Below, piece by piece: positions 8,114 to 16,944 of a DNA stretch of 64,000 nt. The DNA is from Bacillota bacterium (lineage in GTDB: Bacteria; Bacillota; Clostridia; Acetivibrionales; JAEXSP01). The stretch covers positions 248,001-312,000 of the forward strand of contig JAEXSP010000007.1 in NCBI GenBank assembly GCA_023453795.1. The letters are read 5' to 3'. The notes beneath the pieces are model-generated. The model did no database searches, had not been told where the DNA came from, and saw nothing but the letters and a program-made list of their open reading frames with translations. The position numbers and the translations under genes are program-made. Every line of letters starts with the position of its first letter. Position 1 is the stretch's first letter.

Positions 8114-8142
8114 TTTATATTTCATGGAAATAATGCTATAAT
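8114..8142 (+). promoter_or_regulatory. Extended -10 promoter for RNase J
   Basis: TGCTATAAT (TATAAT at 8137-8142) with a TTTATA -35 element at 8114-8119 and a 17-base spacer. The transcript would have a leader of about 100 bases containing a CATTAC(8)GTAATG hairpin at 8208-8227. Confidence 0.55.
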
Positions 8143-8253
8143 AATGAATTGTACTAGAGAGGACTCGTTTTGTTTGGTCTTAAACGCTGATGTACAATAA
8201 GAAAAAACATTACAGACTGATGTAATGAGTAGGATTAAATTTGGAGGTTAAAG

Positions 8254-9921
8254 GTGGCAAAGAACAAAAAGAAACTTAAGGTAATACCACTTGGCGGTTT
8301 ACAGGAAATCGGCAAAAACATGACTGTATTTGAATACGGAGAGGATATCATAGTAGTGGACTGCGGCCTTGCATTTCCTGAAGATGAAATGCTTGGAATA
8401 GATCTTGTCATACCGGACATTTCTTATCTGTCAAAGAACAAGGAAAAAATTAAGGGAATCGTTATTACCCATGGTCATGAAGACCACATCGGTGCGCTTC
8501 CTTATGTCCTTAAGGACATAAATGTTCCGGTGTATGCAACAAAACTCACGCTTGGTTTGGTAGAGTATAAGCTTGAAGAGCATGGAATGCTTCCGATCGT
8601 GGAATTGAAAAATATTGAACAAGGACAAACAATTCAGCTTGGCTCCTTCAAAGTAGAGTTTATACGTTCTACGCACAGCATTGCTGATTCAGTCGCTTTA
8701 GCAATACACTCGCCTGTAGGAGTTATTGTACACACTTCTGACTTTAAAATAGATTATACCCCTATTGAAGGGGAACCTATGGATTTAGCCCGCTTGGCTG
8801 AACTTGGGAAAAAAGGTGTGCTCCTTCTGATGTCTGACAGTACAAACGTCGAGCGTGAAGGCTATACAATGTCCGAAAGGACTGTAGGAGAAGCTTTCGA
8901 AGAGATTTTTATGAACGCAAGAGGCAGGATTTTGGTGGCAACTTTCGCTTCCAATGTCCATAGGGTTCAGCAAATCATCAATGCAGCCGTCAAATTTGGG
9001 CGCAAGGTGTCTATCTGCGGCAGAAGCATGATCAATGTAGTCAATGTAGCAATGGAGCTTGGCTATATGCATGTGCCTGAAGGGGTTATGGTAGACATAG
9101 ACAATATTGATAAAATGAGTCCCGACAAGCTGGTAATCATAACAACCGGAAGTCAGGGAGAGCCAATGTCCGCTTTAACCAGAATGGCTGCATCCGAACA
9201 TAAAAAGGTAGAGATTGTACCGGGCGATCTTGTAATTATTTCGGCAAATCCAATACCCGGAAACGAAAAGCTGGTTTCAAAAGTCATCAATGAACTTTTC
9301 AAAAAAGGGGCAGAGGTCATCTATGAAGCTCTTGCAGATATACATGTTTCAGGCCATGCCTGCCAGGAAGAGCTGAAATTGATCCAAAGTCTGGTTAAAC
9401 CAAAATTCTTTCTTCCGGTGCACGGCGAGTACAGGCATTTAAAGCAGCATGCAAATCTGGCACATAAGCTCGGAACACCGACTGAAAATATTTTCATTAT
9501 GGAAAACGGAAAGGTTCTTGAATTAACACACAACAGCGCAAGAACCAACGGAAGCGTTACCTCCGGCAAGGTACTCGTCGACGGACTGGGAGTAGGAGAT
9601 GTCGGAAACATTGTCTTAAGGGATAGAAAACACCTATCACAGGACGGATTGATCGTTGTTGTTATAACAATAGATGGAAGCAACGGATCGGTCATCGCCG
9701 GTCCCGACATAATTTCCAGAGGATTTGTATATGTCCGCGAGGCTGAAAACCTTATGGATCAAGTTAAGGAAGTCACAAAGAATGCGCTTCAAAAATGTGA
9801 AGTGAAAAGAAAGAGCGACTGGTCAACCAAAAAGAATTTCATAAGGGATGAATTGAGGGACTATCTTTACGAGAAGACGAAGAGAAAGCCAATGATACTG
9901 CCGATAATAATGGAAGTATAA
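8254..9921 (+). CDS. rnj: Ribonuclease J
   Basis: A 555-residue metallo-beta-lactamase/beta-CASP ribonuclease that processes and degrades mRNA and matures rRNA with 5'-to-3' exo- and endonuclease activity. The zinc-binding HGHEDHIG motif is at 73-80, further motifs are THSIADS, SDSTNVEREG and HVSGHACQEEL, and the beta-CASP domain follows in the middle. FFLPVHGEYRHL holds the last ligand region, and the C-terminal domain runs to the end. Length and order are those of RNase J. The start is GTG at 8254 with a GGAGG site eight bases upstream. It is followed at once by a terminator, so it is a single-gene unit. Confidence 0.95.
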   Translation: MAKNKKKLKVIPLGGLQEIGKNMTVFEYGEDIIVVDCGLAFPEDEMLGIDLVIPDISYLSKNKEKIKGIVITHGHEDHIGALPYVLKDINVPVYATKLTLGLVEYKLEEHGMLPIVELKNIEQGQTIQLGSFKVEFIRSTHSIADSVALAIHSPVGVIVHTSDFKIDYTPIEGEPMDLARLAELGKKGVLLLMSDSTNVEREGYTMSERTVGEAFEEIFMNARGRILVATFASNVHRVQQIINAAVKFGRKVSICGRSMINVVNVAMELGYMHVPEGVMVDIDNIDKMSPDKLVIITTGSQGEPMSALTRMAASEHKKVEIVPGDLVIISANPIPGNEKLVSKVINELFKKGAEVIYEALADIHVSGHACQEELKLIQSLVKPKFFLPVHGEYRHLKQHANLAHKLGTPTENIFIMENGKVLELTHNSARTNGSVTSGKVLVDGLGVGDVGNIVLRDRKHLSQDGLIVVVITIDGSNGSVIAGPDIISRGFVYVREAENLMDQVKEVTKNALQKCEVKRKSDWSTKKNFIRDELRDYLYEKTKRKPMILPIIMEV

Positions 9922-9945
9922 CGGAGCCTAAGGGTTCCGTTTTTT
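9921..9945 (+). terminator. Intrinsic terminator after rnj
   Basis: The stem ACGGAGCC/GGGTTCCGT followed by a T-run begins within the rnj stop codon. Confidence 0.8.
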
Positions 9946-9983
9946 ATATATTCTTTAGAACTGAAGCATTGAAGGTGTCTTAT

Positions 9984-11231
9984 CTATACCCTTACAATGT
10001 TTTGAGTAAATTCCTGACCAGCCTTCCTGAATTCCGGGTTTTGGTAGCCTAATACATAGATGTCTGTAGAAGAGGATTCAATCTCAAGCATCCGTTTTAC
10101 GAGCGGGTTGCAGGAATTCTTAAAATCGGCTGTTTTGATTATAATCGGCAGATTTGCCTTTTTATTGGCCTTCGCCAGCAGATTCCGGCCCTTGGAATTA
10201 AACCCGAGCACTTTTATATATTGGGGTCCTCCGGCATTTGTAAAGGTTTCCAGTTCATTTGCCTTCAAGCCTGTGAGTATGCTGAATAATGCCCGCTGTA
10301 TCCGGGTTTGGGTATACCTTTTGGTGCTTGCCCTCTCTATAAGCCCGGAAAGAGTTCCGCTGTTCTCGGCTGCTTTCTTAATCCTATTTTCCATTCCTTC
10401 CGAGACATATGGCAGTTCTTTGATCTCTGACAGCGTCATTTTCCTCAAGCAGGATAAAATAATGCTTTCATATGCGTCAGAAAAGACAGGTCCCCTCCCT
10501 GATGCAAATTCCTCCTTCAATACGGAGAGACATGGTTCAGGGAGTGCTTCCGACAATCCTGAAAGAGTTGTTCTGCTGCTTTCCTGCATATGTATTCTTA
10601 TGGCTGATGCACTTGATATGCTTCCTGTGAGTTCGTTAGAATTGTGACTGTTGGCAATTCTCTCTATCTTTATTGGTTGAATTTTACTGTTGAGCTTTTT
10701 AAGTGCTTTTAGGTATTCGATCCCGAGAATGTTGTTCGAAGAAGATAAATATGCGGAATAATCTTCATTCTGGGACTTTCCAAACTGTTTTATTGCTTTT
10801 TCTCTTGCCGCAGGGTAGGACAGCCCCAAATTCAAGCTTTCTTTCAAGTGGTTCTTATAACCTTCGGGCTCTGTTATCAGGATATCGGCAATATAACTAA
10901 GTTCGTCGATTGTGCCGCTTTCACTTCCGAAAGAAATGCAGTCAACAATGTTCAGACTGTCAAGAATTGAGACAGCTCCAAATGCAAAATATTCGGCGCT
11001 GGACATGGCATATACAGCAGGCAGCTCAATGACCAAATCAGCACCGCACAAAAGAGCTATTCTTGCTCTGGCCCATTTATTGACAACGGCAGCCTCGCCC
11101 CGCTGAACATAATTACCGCTCATTACACAGACGACATGATCTGCACCTGCTTTTTCCTTTGACTTGGAAAGATGATACAAATGACCGTTATGAAATGGGT
11201 TGTATTCAACGACTAAACCTAAAACCTTCAT
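9984..11231 (-). CDS. tmcAL: tRNA(Met) cytidine acetate ligase TmcAL
   Basis: A 415-residue nucleotidyltransferase-like protein (former DUF795/YlbM). In Bacillus subtilis this enzyme activates acetate with ATP and forms N4-acetylcytidine at the wobble base of elongator tRNA(Met). The nucleotide-binding signature VVEYNPFHNGHLYHL lies at the N terminus, followed by VMSGNYVQRGEAAVVNKW and the SSAEYFAFGAV segment, all conserved in the family. I start at the ATG at 11231, where MKVLGLVVEYNPFHNGH matches the family N terminus; a 17-residue extension would overlap the upstream gene. It lies three bases downstream of the pterin-binding methyltransferase gene, so the two are likely co-transcribed. Confidence 0.88.
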   Translation of the reverse strand: MKVLGLVVEYNPFHNGHLYHLSKSKEKAGADHVVCVMSGNYVQRGEAAVVNKWARARIALLCGADLVIELPAVYAMSSAEYFAFGAVSILDSLNIVDCISFGSESGTIDELSYIADILITEPEGYKNHLKESLNLGLSYPAAREKAIKQFGKSQNEDYSAYLSSSNNILGIEYLKALKKLNSKIQPIKIERIANSHNSNELTGSISSASAIRIHMQESSRTTLSGLSEALPEPCLSVLKEEFASGRGPVFSDAYESIILSCLRKMTLSEIKELPYVSEGMENRIKKAAENSGTLSGLIERASTKRYTQTRIQRALFSILTGLKANELETFTNAGGPQYIKVLGFNSKGRNLLAKANKKANLPIIIKTADFKNSCNPLVKRMLEIESSSTDIYVLGYQNPEFRKAGQEFTQNIVRV

Positions 11232-11233
11232 AT

Positions 11234-12034
11234 TTATATTTCCAATAAGCCTTCCCTGAATTTCATCATGTAATCCATGCAAAAGTCATCCATTCCCAGA
11301 AGCGTCTTACCTGCACAGAGCAGCGACATGATCTTTGCATCCAGTGGGTCAAGTATGACGGAGTCCATTCCAACTGTCATGGCTGCAATTAAAAAAGCCT
11401 GATTCATAAGCTTTCTTGCAGGAAGACCGAAAGAAATGTTAGGAAGATCGCATGTTATGTGGATATCGGGATAATTGCTTCTGATTTTCCTTATTGACTC
11501 TAACGCAATAACTCCATATTTTGAATCCGTTCCCACAGGCCGGACAACCGGATCAATAAAAATGTCGCTTGTTTGGATACCGCCGGAGGTCAGCCTGTTT
11601 ATAAGGCGGTCGGCAATGAGCAGTCTCTCGTCTACGGTTTCAGGCATTCCGTCAGAGTTCATACATAAGGCTATTACCTTGGTTCCATATTCAGAAAGGA
11701 TAGGCAGCAATGCCTCAAAAACGTCATCCTGATCAGAAACAGAGTTTATGATAGGTTTCTGATTCTTATTTATTTTAAGTGCACGTTCAATTGCTTTTGG
11801 ATTTATTGAATTGATTGAGAAAGGTATGTCGGATACTTCCTGGATTGCATCAACGATCCATTCGAGATTTGATGCTTCTTCATCTGAAAAAGCGGCGGCA
11901 CTTATATCAATATAGGATGCACCGGAGTCAAACTGCTTTTTTGCAAGATCCTGCAGTGCCTTCCTGTCTTTTTTTTCAATCAAGGTCTTCACAGCCTTTA
12001 AGGAACCGTTTATTCTCTCGCCGATAACAATCAT
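11234..12034 (-). CDS. Methyltetrahydrofolate:corrinoid methyltransferase-like protein
   Basis: A 266-residue pterin-binding TIM-barrel protein related to AcsE/MeTr. IGERINGSLKAVKTLIEKKD matches the MeTr N terminus; SGASYIDISAAA, INSVSDQ, FIDPVVRPVGTDS and CDLPNISFGLPARKLMNQAF follow in family order, including the Asn of the CDLPN/GLSN element that contacts the pterin. AcsE moves the methyl group of methyltetrahydrofolate to a corrinoid protein in the Wood-Ljungdahl pathway. No acetyl-CoA-synthase gene is nearby, so the corrinoid partner is unknown and a role in another methyl-transfer system is equally possible. Confidence 0.8.
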   Translation of the reverse strand: MIVIGERINGSLKAVKTLIEKKDRKALQDLAKKQFDSGASYIDISAAAFSDEEASNLEWIVDAIQEVSDIPFSINSINPKAIERALKINKNQKPIINSVSDQDDVFEALLPILSEYGTKVIALCMNSDGMPETVDERLLIADRLINRLTSGGIQTSDIFIDPVVRPVGTDSKYGVIALESIRKIRSNYPDIHITCDLPNISFGLPARKLMNQAFLIAAMTVGMDSVILDPLDAKIMSLLCAGKTLLGMDDFCMDYMMKFREGLLEI

Positions 12035-12228
12035 TCATACCCCTCCGCAAATGCTTTAATTTTCATACTTTACTGTACGAAACCTATTATAGCTTAGTTT
12101 ATATGCAATCACAATATTTTACTTTGCAGTTTTCCTTGTCTTTCATAATTCTTGAATGATATTACCCAAGTATTATTTTCCGAAATAGGTGCAAAACTAT
12201 ACATATAACGAAAAAGGAGGAGTATGGA

Positions 12229-12678
12229 ATGGAGAGCAGTGTTGTGAATGAGCTTAATACCGTTCTTAAAGGTGAACAGATGGCCGTTGATGCATACGAT
12301 CGTTTTATAGAGGATGTCGATACTGACACCGTGAAGGATGAACTGAAAAGAATTCAGAGAAAGCACAGCGAACATGCAGATGAGATTGCAGCAAGAATTC
12401 GCGCTATTGGAGGGAAACCCGATTACAATACCGGATTCGCAGGCTTTATGGCAAGTGCAAAGGCTGCAATGCAGGGAATGACGGTCAATGTTGGTACGGT
12501 TGATATATTAAAGCAGGCATATGACGGTGAAGACAAGGGAATTGCTATGGCCAGAGAGATTGTCAAGGGTGACCTTGATAGTGAAAGTGCTGGATTAGTC
12601 GATAGGGTTCTGACTGCGGATACTGAACTTATGCGATCTGTAGTAAATTTGATTGCAGATATTGAGGAAAAGCATTGA
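12229..12678 (+). CDS. DUF2383 ferritin-like four-helix protein
   Basis: A 149-residue helical protein with the DUF2383/ferritin-like pattern: LNTVLKGEQMAVDAYDRFIE and HSEHADEIAARIRAIGGKPDYN carry the Glu and His residues expected in a metal-binding four-helix bundle, followed by helices ending ADTELMRSVVNLIADIEEKH. The family is common in spore formers and its function is not settled; metal or stress related roles are guesses. The start is the ATG at 12229, eight bases from AAGGAGG; an out-of-frame ATG at 12224 is too close. It precedes the asparaginase gene by 48 bases. Confidence 0.75.
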   Translation: MESSVVNELNTVLKGEQMAVDAYDRFIEDVDTDTVKDELKRIQRKHSEHADEIAARIRAIGGKPDYNTGFAGFMASAKAAMQGMTVNVGTVDILKQAYDGEDKGIAMAREIVKGDLDSESAGLVDRVLTADTELMRSVVNLIADIEEKH

Positions 12679-12726
12679 ACAACTTAGTAATTCGGCAAAC
12701 ATTATTAAATCCTGAGGAGGTGCTTT

Positions 12727-13731
12727 ATGCCCGTTAAACTTGTAGAGGTAATCAGGGGTAAGACGGTTGAAAGCATACATAGGGGGGATATTGCTGTTGT
12801 AAGCTTGAAAGACGACATTTTATATGAGCTTGGAGATTCTGAAAGGCTTACGTTCTTCCGCTCTTCATCTAAGCCCTTTCAGGCAATAGCTTCACTTGAA
12901 TCGGGAATAACAGAAAAATTTGATATTGAGCAAAAGGAAATTGCATTAATGGCATCTTCCCACAGCGGTGAAGAGGAACATATCAATGTTATTAAGGGTT
13001 TTATGGAAAAAGTCGGAATAGCTGAGGAAGCCCTTATATGCGGAAGCCATGAGCCTATTAACAGGGAAGCAGCTTTAGAACTGATTACATCAGGCACAAA
13101 ACCTACGATGCTTCACTGCAATTGTTCGGCGAAACATGTTGGAATATTGGCCGCATGCAAAATAAAGGGATATGAACTTAAAGACTATAACAGGTATGAC
13201 CACCCTATCCAAAAGGATATAGACAAAGTCATATCCGATTTCACAGGTATTGCGGAATCCGAAATCGTAAAGGGTATCGACGGATGCAATATTCCCGTGC
13301 ATGCTGTTTCATTAAGAAATATGGCATATTCATATGCTAATCTTACGAATTATAAGTTCATGGACGGAAAATATGAAAAGAGTCAAAAAAGCTTGATAGC
13401 TTCTATGATCGCTTTCCCGGAAATGGTTGCCGGAAAGGGAAGGCTTGATACTGAGCTGATGAAGCTGCTGAAAGGCAAGGTCATTGCAAAGATTGGAGCG
13501 GAAGGAGTTTATTGTGCTTCAATTCCTTCTAAAAACATAGGCATATCTATAAAAATAGAGGATGGAAACAGCCGGGCATTAGGCCCTGTAATACTTGAAA
13601 CCCTATTGCAGCTGAATATCATTTCAAGCGAGGAGATTGAAGTTCTTCGGAATTTCTGGCGGCCTGAGGTGCTTAATCATTATGGTGAAAAGTCAGGAGA
13701 AATTAAAGCAAAATTTAAAATAAAAAGCTAA
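12727..13731 (+). CDS. Asparaginase (RrtAs/ReAII-type, PF06089)
   Basis: A 334-residue asparaginase of the Rhizobium ReAII type, unrelated to the E. coli enzyme. It would hydrolyse L-asparagine to aspartate and ammonia. The conserved blocks are RSSSKPFQ around residues 45-52 with the Ser-Lys pair of the active site, MASSHSGEEEH around 75-85 with the second catalytic Ser, and HCNCSAKHVGIL with the structural/metal-site Cys and His. One small change is CSAKH where many members have CSGKH. A GAGGTG ribosome binding site precedes the ATG. A strong bidirectional terminator follows. Confidence 0.85.
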   Translation: MPVKLVEVIRGKTVESIHRGDIAVVSLKDDILYELGDSERLTFFRSSSKPFQAIASLESGITEKFDIEQKEIALMASSHSGEEEHINVIKGFMEKVGIAEEALICGSHEPINREAALELITSGTKPTMLHCNCSAKHVGILAACKIKGYELKDYNRYDHPIQKDIDKVISDFTGIAESEIVKGIDGCNIPVHAVSLRNMAYSYANLTNYKFMDGKYEKSQKSLIASMIAFPEMVAGKGRLDTELMKLLKGKVIAKIGAEGVYCASIPSKNIGISIKIEDGNSRALGPVILETLLQLNIISSEEIEVLRNFWRPEVLNHYGEKSGEIKAKFKIKS

Positions 13732-13753
13732 TAAAAAGCTAATAAAAACTAGA

Positions 13754-13788
13754 AAAACAGGCATCAACCAAAGTAATGCCTGTTTTCT
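13754..13788. terminator. Bidirectional terminator
   Basis: An 11-base-pair stem AAAACAGGCAT/ATGCCTGTTTT with T-runs on both strands lies between the convergent asparaginase and lipoprotein genes. Confidence 0.85.
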
Positions 13789-13808
13789 TTTACAACCCGG
13801 AATCAGCT

Positions 13809-14999
13809 TCAGCTGCCACCTCCCGAACTACCTCCCGAACTGCTTCCACCAGAGCTGCCGCCTTGACCTTGACCGGCAGAACTTTCGCCGCTGCCTGCAC
13901 CCCCGGAAGAACCTTGAGATTGTGATCCGCCCTGTCCTCCTGAGGAACCTTTACCCATTGATTTTTCCAGTGCTTCAATATTGGCCATTGCTACTCTTCC
14001 TTTAATGTCGGTAATGGGTTGATTCTTCTCCAGAATAGCCTTATCAAGCTCATAAATGGAGAAGTCCAGCTTATTGTAACTATCTTGGGTTTCCTTTGTA
14101 GCGGTATTTTTAAAAAGCGGCCATATTGCCTTTAAATTGCTCATGTCTGAACCGGCTTGATTCCAATTAGAGGTATAGCCATTAAGCATTGCATTTCTTG
14201 TGTAGTATCTTATTCTCTTTATCTCAGGAGAAACGCTTGTCCTGTAAAGGGAATAGAAATCCGGAATGTTGGAATAAAGCATACTGGCAGCCATAAGAAC
14301 ATTTGTAGAATTCTTTCCTATAATGGTACTTGTAAGGCTGTTGAGTTCATTGCTGAAGCTGTCTATCAGGGTTTTATCTGCTCCCTTTTTAGCTGCCATC
14401 GGCATGAAGCTGTTCCATTGGTAATGCATACTGTTTATCAGCGGAGCGATTGTTTCCCATGGGTCTGCAGGTTTTTCGGGCTGCTTGTTCTCAGGCTTTT
14501 CCTGACCCTGGTTTCCTTGACCTTTGCTTTTCTGTGATTCTTCTCCCGTGCCTTGTTTGTCGGAACCGCCTTTTTCATCGGAACTTTTATCTGAACTCTG
14601 TTTGTCTGAACTCTGTTTGTCAGGGCTCTGTTTAGTTGATCCTTCCTCAGAACCCTGTGTGCCCTGACTGCCTTTTTTATTGCTTTTATCCTGCCCTTGC
14701 TCACCCTCCTGTGAGACTGCCGGACCGTTTAATGCTTTAATTACCTTTTCAATGCTATTCTCAATGCTTGTCAACTGTTCAGGGACTTCTTCACCCTGCT
14801 GAGTGCCTTGAATTGCTTGCGGCGGTGCCCCGCTTTTACCGCAGGCAGTCAGGCTGACTGATATCGAGAGTGTGGCAGCCAGAAGAAATAAAATCTTGGG
14901 AGCATTGAGCCCCTCCCCATTTCGGAACACCTTCCTAAAAGAAAGTTTCCCCAGTAAAAACAGTTTTCTCTTCATAATCCTTAATGCAGTAAACTGCAT
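13809..14999 (-). CDS. Low-complexity lipoprotein of unknown function
   Basis: A 396-residue predicted lipoprotein. The signal peptide ends in the lipobox LTAC at about residue 53, so it should be lipid-anchored to the outer face of the membrane. A Gln/Ser/Lys/Gly-rich linker (repeated KQSSDKQSSDK units) leads to a helical domain of about 190 residues starting DPWETIAPLINSMHYQWNSF, and the tail is Gly/Ser rich (GGSSGGSSSGGSSGGGS). I do not recognise the helical domain. The first residues are odd: a stretch of about 18 (GKLSFRKVFRNGEGLNAP) is encoded by a copy of a dispersed repeat. The start is uncertain: GGAGG lies only three bases before the ATG at 14999, and another ATG is at 14975. Confidence 0.7.
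   Translation of the reverse strand: MQFTALRIMKRKLFLLGKLSFRKVFRNGEGLNAPKILFLLAATLSISVSLTACGKSGAPPQAIQGTQQGEEVPEQLTSIENSIEKVIKALNGPAVSQEGEQGQDKSNKKGSQGTQGSEEGSTKQSPDKQSSDKQSSDKSSDEKGGSDKQGTGEESQKSKGQGNQGQEKPENKQPEKPADPWETIAPLINSMHYQWNSFMPMAAKKGADKTLIDSFSNELNSLTSTIIGKNSTNVLMAASMLYSNIPDFYSLYRTSVSPEIKRIRYYTRNAMLNGYTSNWNQAGSDMSNLKAIWPLFKNTATKETQDSYNKLDFSIYELDKAILEKNQPITDIKGRVAMANIEALEKSMGKGSSGGQGGSQSQGSSGGAGSGESSAGQGQGGSSGGSSSGGSSGGGS
14905..14952. repeat. Dispersed repeat copy B inside the lipoprotein signal peptide
   Basis: Positions 14917-14952 match 2027-2062 at 30 of 36 ungapped positions, and the match extends weakly to TTGAG at 14905-14909. This copy is read in frame as part of the lipoprotein N region and has lost the outer palindrome arms seen in copy A. 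Confidence 0.55.
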
Positions 15000-15002
15000 C
15001 AA

Positions 15003-15223
15003 CCTCCAATCAATTATTTGCAGTATTTATTATTTCAAAATGCAAGTAAATAAATTCATTTACCGCAAATGAAACAACCCTATGAAATTATTGAAAAAAT
15101 TACATAAAGGAATATGATTAGAAATGTCTAATATTATGTATTATGTAAACAGAATTTAATATATTAGTTATCTGCTAAGGGATAGGGATTTGGAATCGTC
15201 AAAATATACAGGAGGGTTTTATA
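15003..15223. other. Intergenic region between lipoprotein and 103-residue gene
   Basis: A 221-base AT-rich divergent spacer that should contain promoters for both neighbours. I see no clear hairpin, repeat or small gene and no -35/-10 pair good enough to name. Confidence 0.4.
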
Positions 15224-15535
15224 ATGTCAATAGCGGTCAGCTTGTGGTCAAATAAGGTTGGAGAAATCAAAAGCTTTTTAGAAAGGTACTATCAGAAGAA
15301 TATGAAAATGGAAGAAGATGTAGGACAATGGGTTTATATCTACAGTAAGCCACTTGATGCAATCGACATTATAAGTGCTGCTATTGATAATAATGATAAA
15401 TACAAGCTGGGAATATGCATCCAGATTGATAAGGGTGACCTGCACAATATAACAGTAGAAAACCATAACGATGTTATTAAGGGAATCCTCCAACTATACT
15501 ATAAAGAGCCGGAAGTAAATGATATTACATACTGA
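15224..15535 (+). CDS. Hypothetical protein, 103 residues
   Basis: A small protein with a good AGGAGGG ribosome binding site at 15210-15216 and normal codon use, so it is very likely real. It is acidic and looks like a mixed alpha/beta fold: helix KVGEIKSFLERYYQ, strand VGQWVYIYSK, helix PLDAIDIISAAID, strand KLGICIQIDKG, then helix VIKGILQLYYK. There is no signal peptide or membrane segment. I do not recognise a family. It is followed by the bL25-like gene in the same direction, 112 bases downstream. Confidence 0.65.
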   Translation: MSIAVSLWSNKVGEIKSFLERYYQKNMKMEEDVGQWVYIYSKPLDAIDIISAAIDNNDKYKLGICIQIDKGDLHNITVENHNDVIKGILQLYYKEPEVNDITY

Positions 15536-15647
15536 AAATTGAAGTCTCACTGATGCAATTTCGATGTTGTCGTATCAAGCCATGCTTGAACGGGAATAAT
15601 TTATTTATTCAATTACTTATTCGAAATTGGGTTGGGAGATGAAGAAA

Positions 15648-15950
15648 ATGGATTTTTTCAGTGTAGAAGCAGAAAAAAGAGATGCCTTGGGCAAGGCGGA
15701 AATAAGAAGGCTTAAAGGGGACGGTATGGTTCCGGGGATATTGTACGATGAGAATGAGAATGTGCCGATTGCACTTGATCAGCATGAACTGGTCAATCTG
15801 ATCAATAAGCATGGCTCAAATATCATACTGGATTTGAATCTGGAAGGGAAAAAGATTAAGACCTTCATCAAAGAAATCCAAAGGGCACCCGTGAGTCAGG
15901 ATATACTCCATATAGATCTGATGCCTGTGGGAAAAGGAGAGCTGCATTAG
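15648..15950 (+). CDS. bL25-like protein, N-terminal 5S-rRNA-binding domain only
   Basis: A 100-residue protein that matches only the N-terminal domain of ribosomal protein bL25: VEAEKRDALGKAEIRRLKGD, GMVPGILYDENENVPIALDQ, FIKEIQRAPVSQDILHIDLM. That domain binds 5S rRNA in the central protuberance. Firmicute bL25/Ctc proteins usually have a second beta domain and about 200 residues, so this resembles the short E. coli form or a paralogue. I place the start at the ATG at 15648, nine bases after a GGGAG site; in-frame TTG 15627 and ATG 15639 are too far or too close. It sits between unknown genes rather than beside the usual ctc neighbours. Confidence 0.8.
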   Translation: MDFFSVEAEKRDALGKAEIRRLKGDGMVPGILYDENENVPIALDQHELVNLINKHGSNIILDLNLEGKKIKTFIKEIQRAPVSQDILHIDLMPVGKGELH

Positions 15951-16087
15951 TACATTTCAATTTATATTTTTTTGTGTTATAATGATTGCGCACAATAGTG
16001 CATGGCAAGCAGGTTCATTATGCCTATTGCAGGACATGCACTTTTGCCTGTGCACATAATATTCTGTACACATATATGGTGAAAATT

Positions 16088-16702
16088 ATGAAAAAGGCTC
16101 ATTGGTTTCTTCTGATAGTTACAGCTGTTTTGGCTTTGTTTTCTGCGTATTCCCTTGCAGCTATGAATCAGGTTTATAAAATTAATTTTGAATGGTTCTC
16201 TCAATATAATGGCAAATATATTTCCGTATCCCGTGATACATCTCAGGATCATTGGTCGTCTCACGGTTATCCTGAAAATATGCATTTTGATTTTATAAGC
16301 AGCAGGAATGACCTTAAACTCCTGAATAAAGATGCCGAAATTTCGGGACAAGCAATAGCAAAAACCGATTTCACTCATTCCTTTTTAATTCACGGTACAC
16401 TTGGAAAGGTTGATTTCCCTGAATACAGAATCAAAATAATAGATATCGCCCAGAAGGGGAATGTTGTAGAAGTAAGGGTCAGCTTGAACAGCCCTTCAAA
16501 GCAGTCCCCAAGGACAAGCTTAAGTAATAATGCTAATAAATATAATCCCCATGATACCGTTAAAATCGATTTTAGCGCTTTTCCTGTGAAGGGTGACCTT
16601 GTGTTCATATTTAAAAACCAGGACGGCAGCCAGATAGCAGAAAGAAAGTTCTCTATCAAAGGTGATGTGATAGATAATTCCTTATCGAACCTTTCAGCAT
16701 GA
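16088..16702 (+). CDS. Secreted or membrane-anchored hypothetical protein
   Basis: A 204-residue protein starting MKKAHWFLLIVTAVLALFSA, a typical signal peptide or N-terminal anchor. The remainder looks like an extracellular beta-rich domain: TDFTHSFLIHGTLGKV, EYRIKIIDIAQKGNVVEVRV, PHDTVKIDFSAFPVKGDLVF. I do not recognise the family. The ATG at 16088 has a GGTGA site upstream; the same frame is open from 15986 but the earlier part is not protein-like. It lies 137 bases after the bL25-like gene. Confidence 0.65.
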   Translation: MKKAHWFLLIVTAVLALFSAYSLAAMNQVYKINFEWFSQYNGKYISVSRDTSQDHWSSHGYPENMHFDFISSRNDLKLLNKDAEISGQAIAKTDFTHSFLIHGTLGKVDFPEYRIKIIDIAQKGNVVEVRVSLNSPSKQSPRTSLSNNANKYNPHDTVKIDFSAFPVKGDLVFIFKNQDGSQIAERKFSIKGDVIDNSLSNLSA

Positions 16703-16885
16703 AAGTGCACCAAGGATGCCTTTCAACTGCAGGGAGTTTGAGATGAATAATTTCTCATCACCTTTTTATGTCTTAGCAGGTTTTCTTTCAAAAACATCAA
16801 ATAATTTACCGCATTCTTTTCAAAAATATCCTTTTTCCTTAATTAAGTCATGATAATTTTAATTGCAATATGGAACATTGAAATG

Positions 16886-16914
16886 TTGCATGTTGAATGG
16901 GTTATTGGTATTAT
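16886..16914 (+). promoter_or_regulatory. Candidate sigma-A promoter
   Basis: TTGCAT at 16886-16891 and TATTAT at 16909-16914 with a 17-base spacer, 30 bases before the start of the next gene. Confidence 0.45.
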
Positions 16915-16944
16915 AAGTTTAAATGAAGAAAGAATGGGAAAAAG

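Noticed and set aside
10060..10647. Plus-strand frame of 195 codons opposite tmcAL
   Set aside because: Antisense shadow; hydrophobic Ser-rich composition is the usual by-product of the opposite coding strand.
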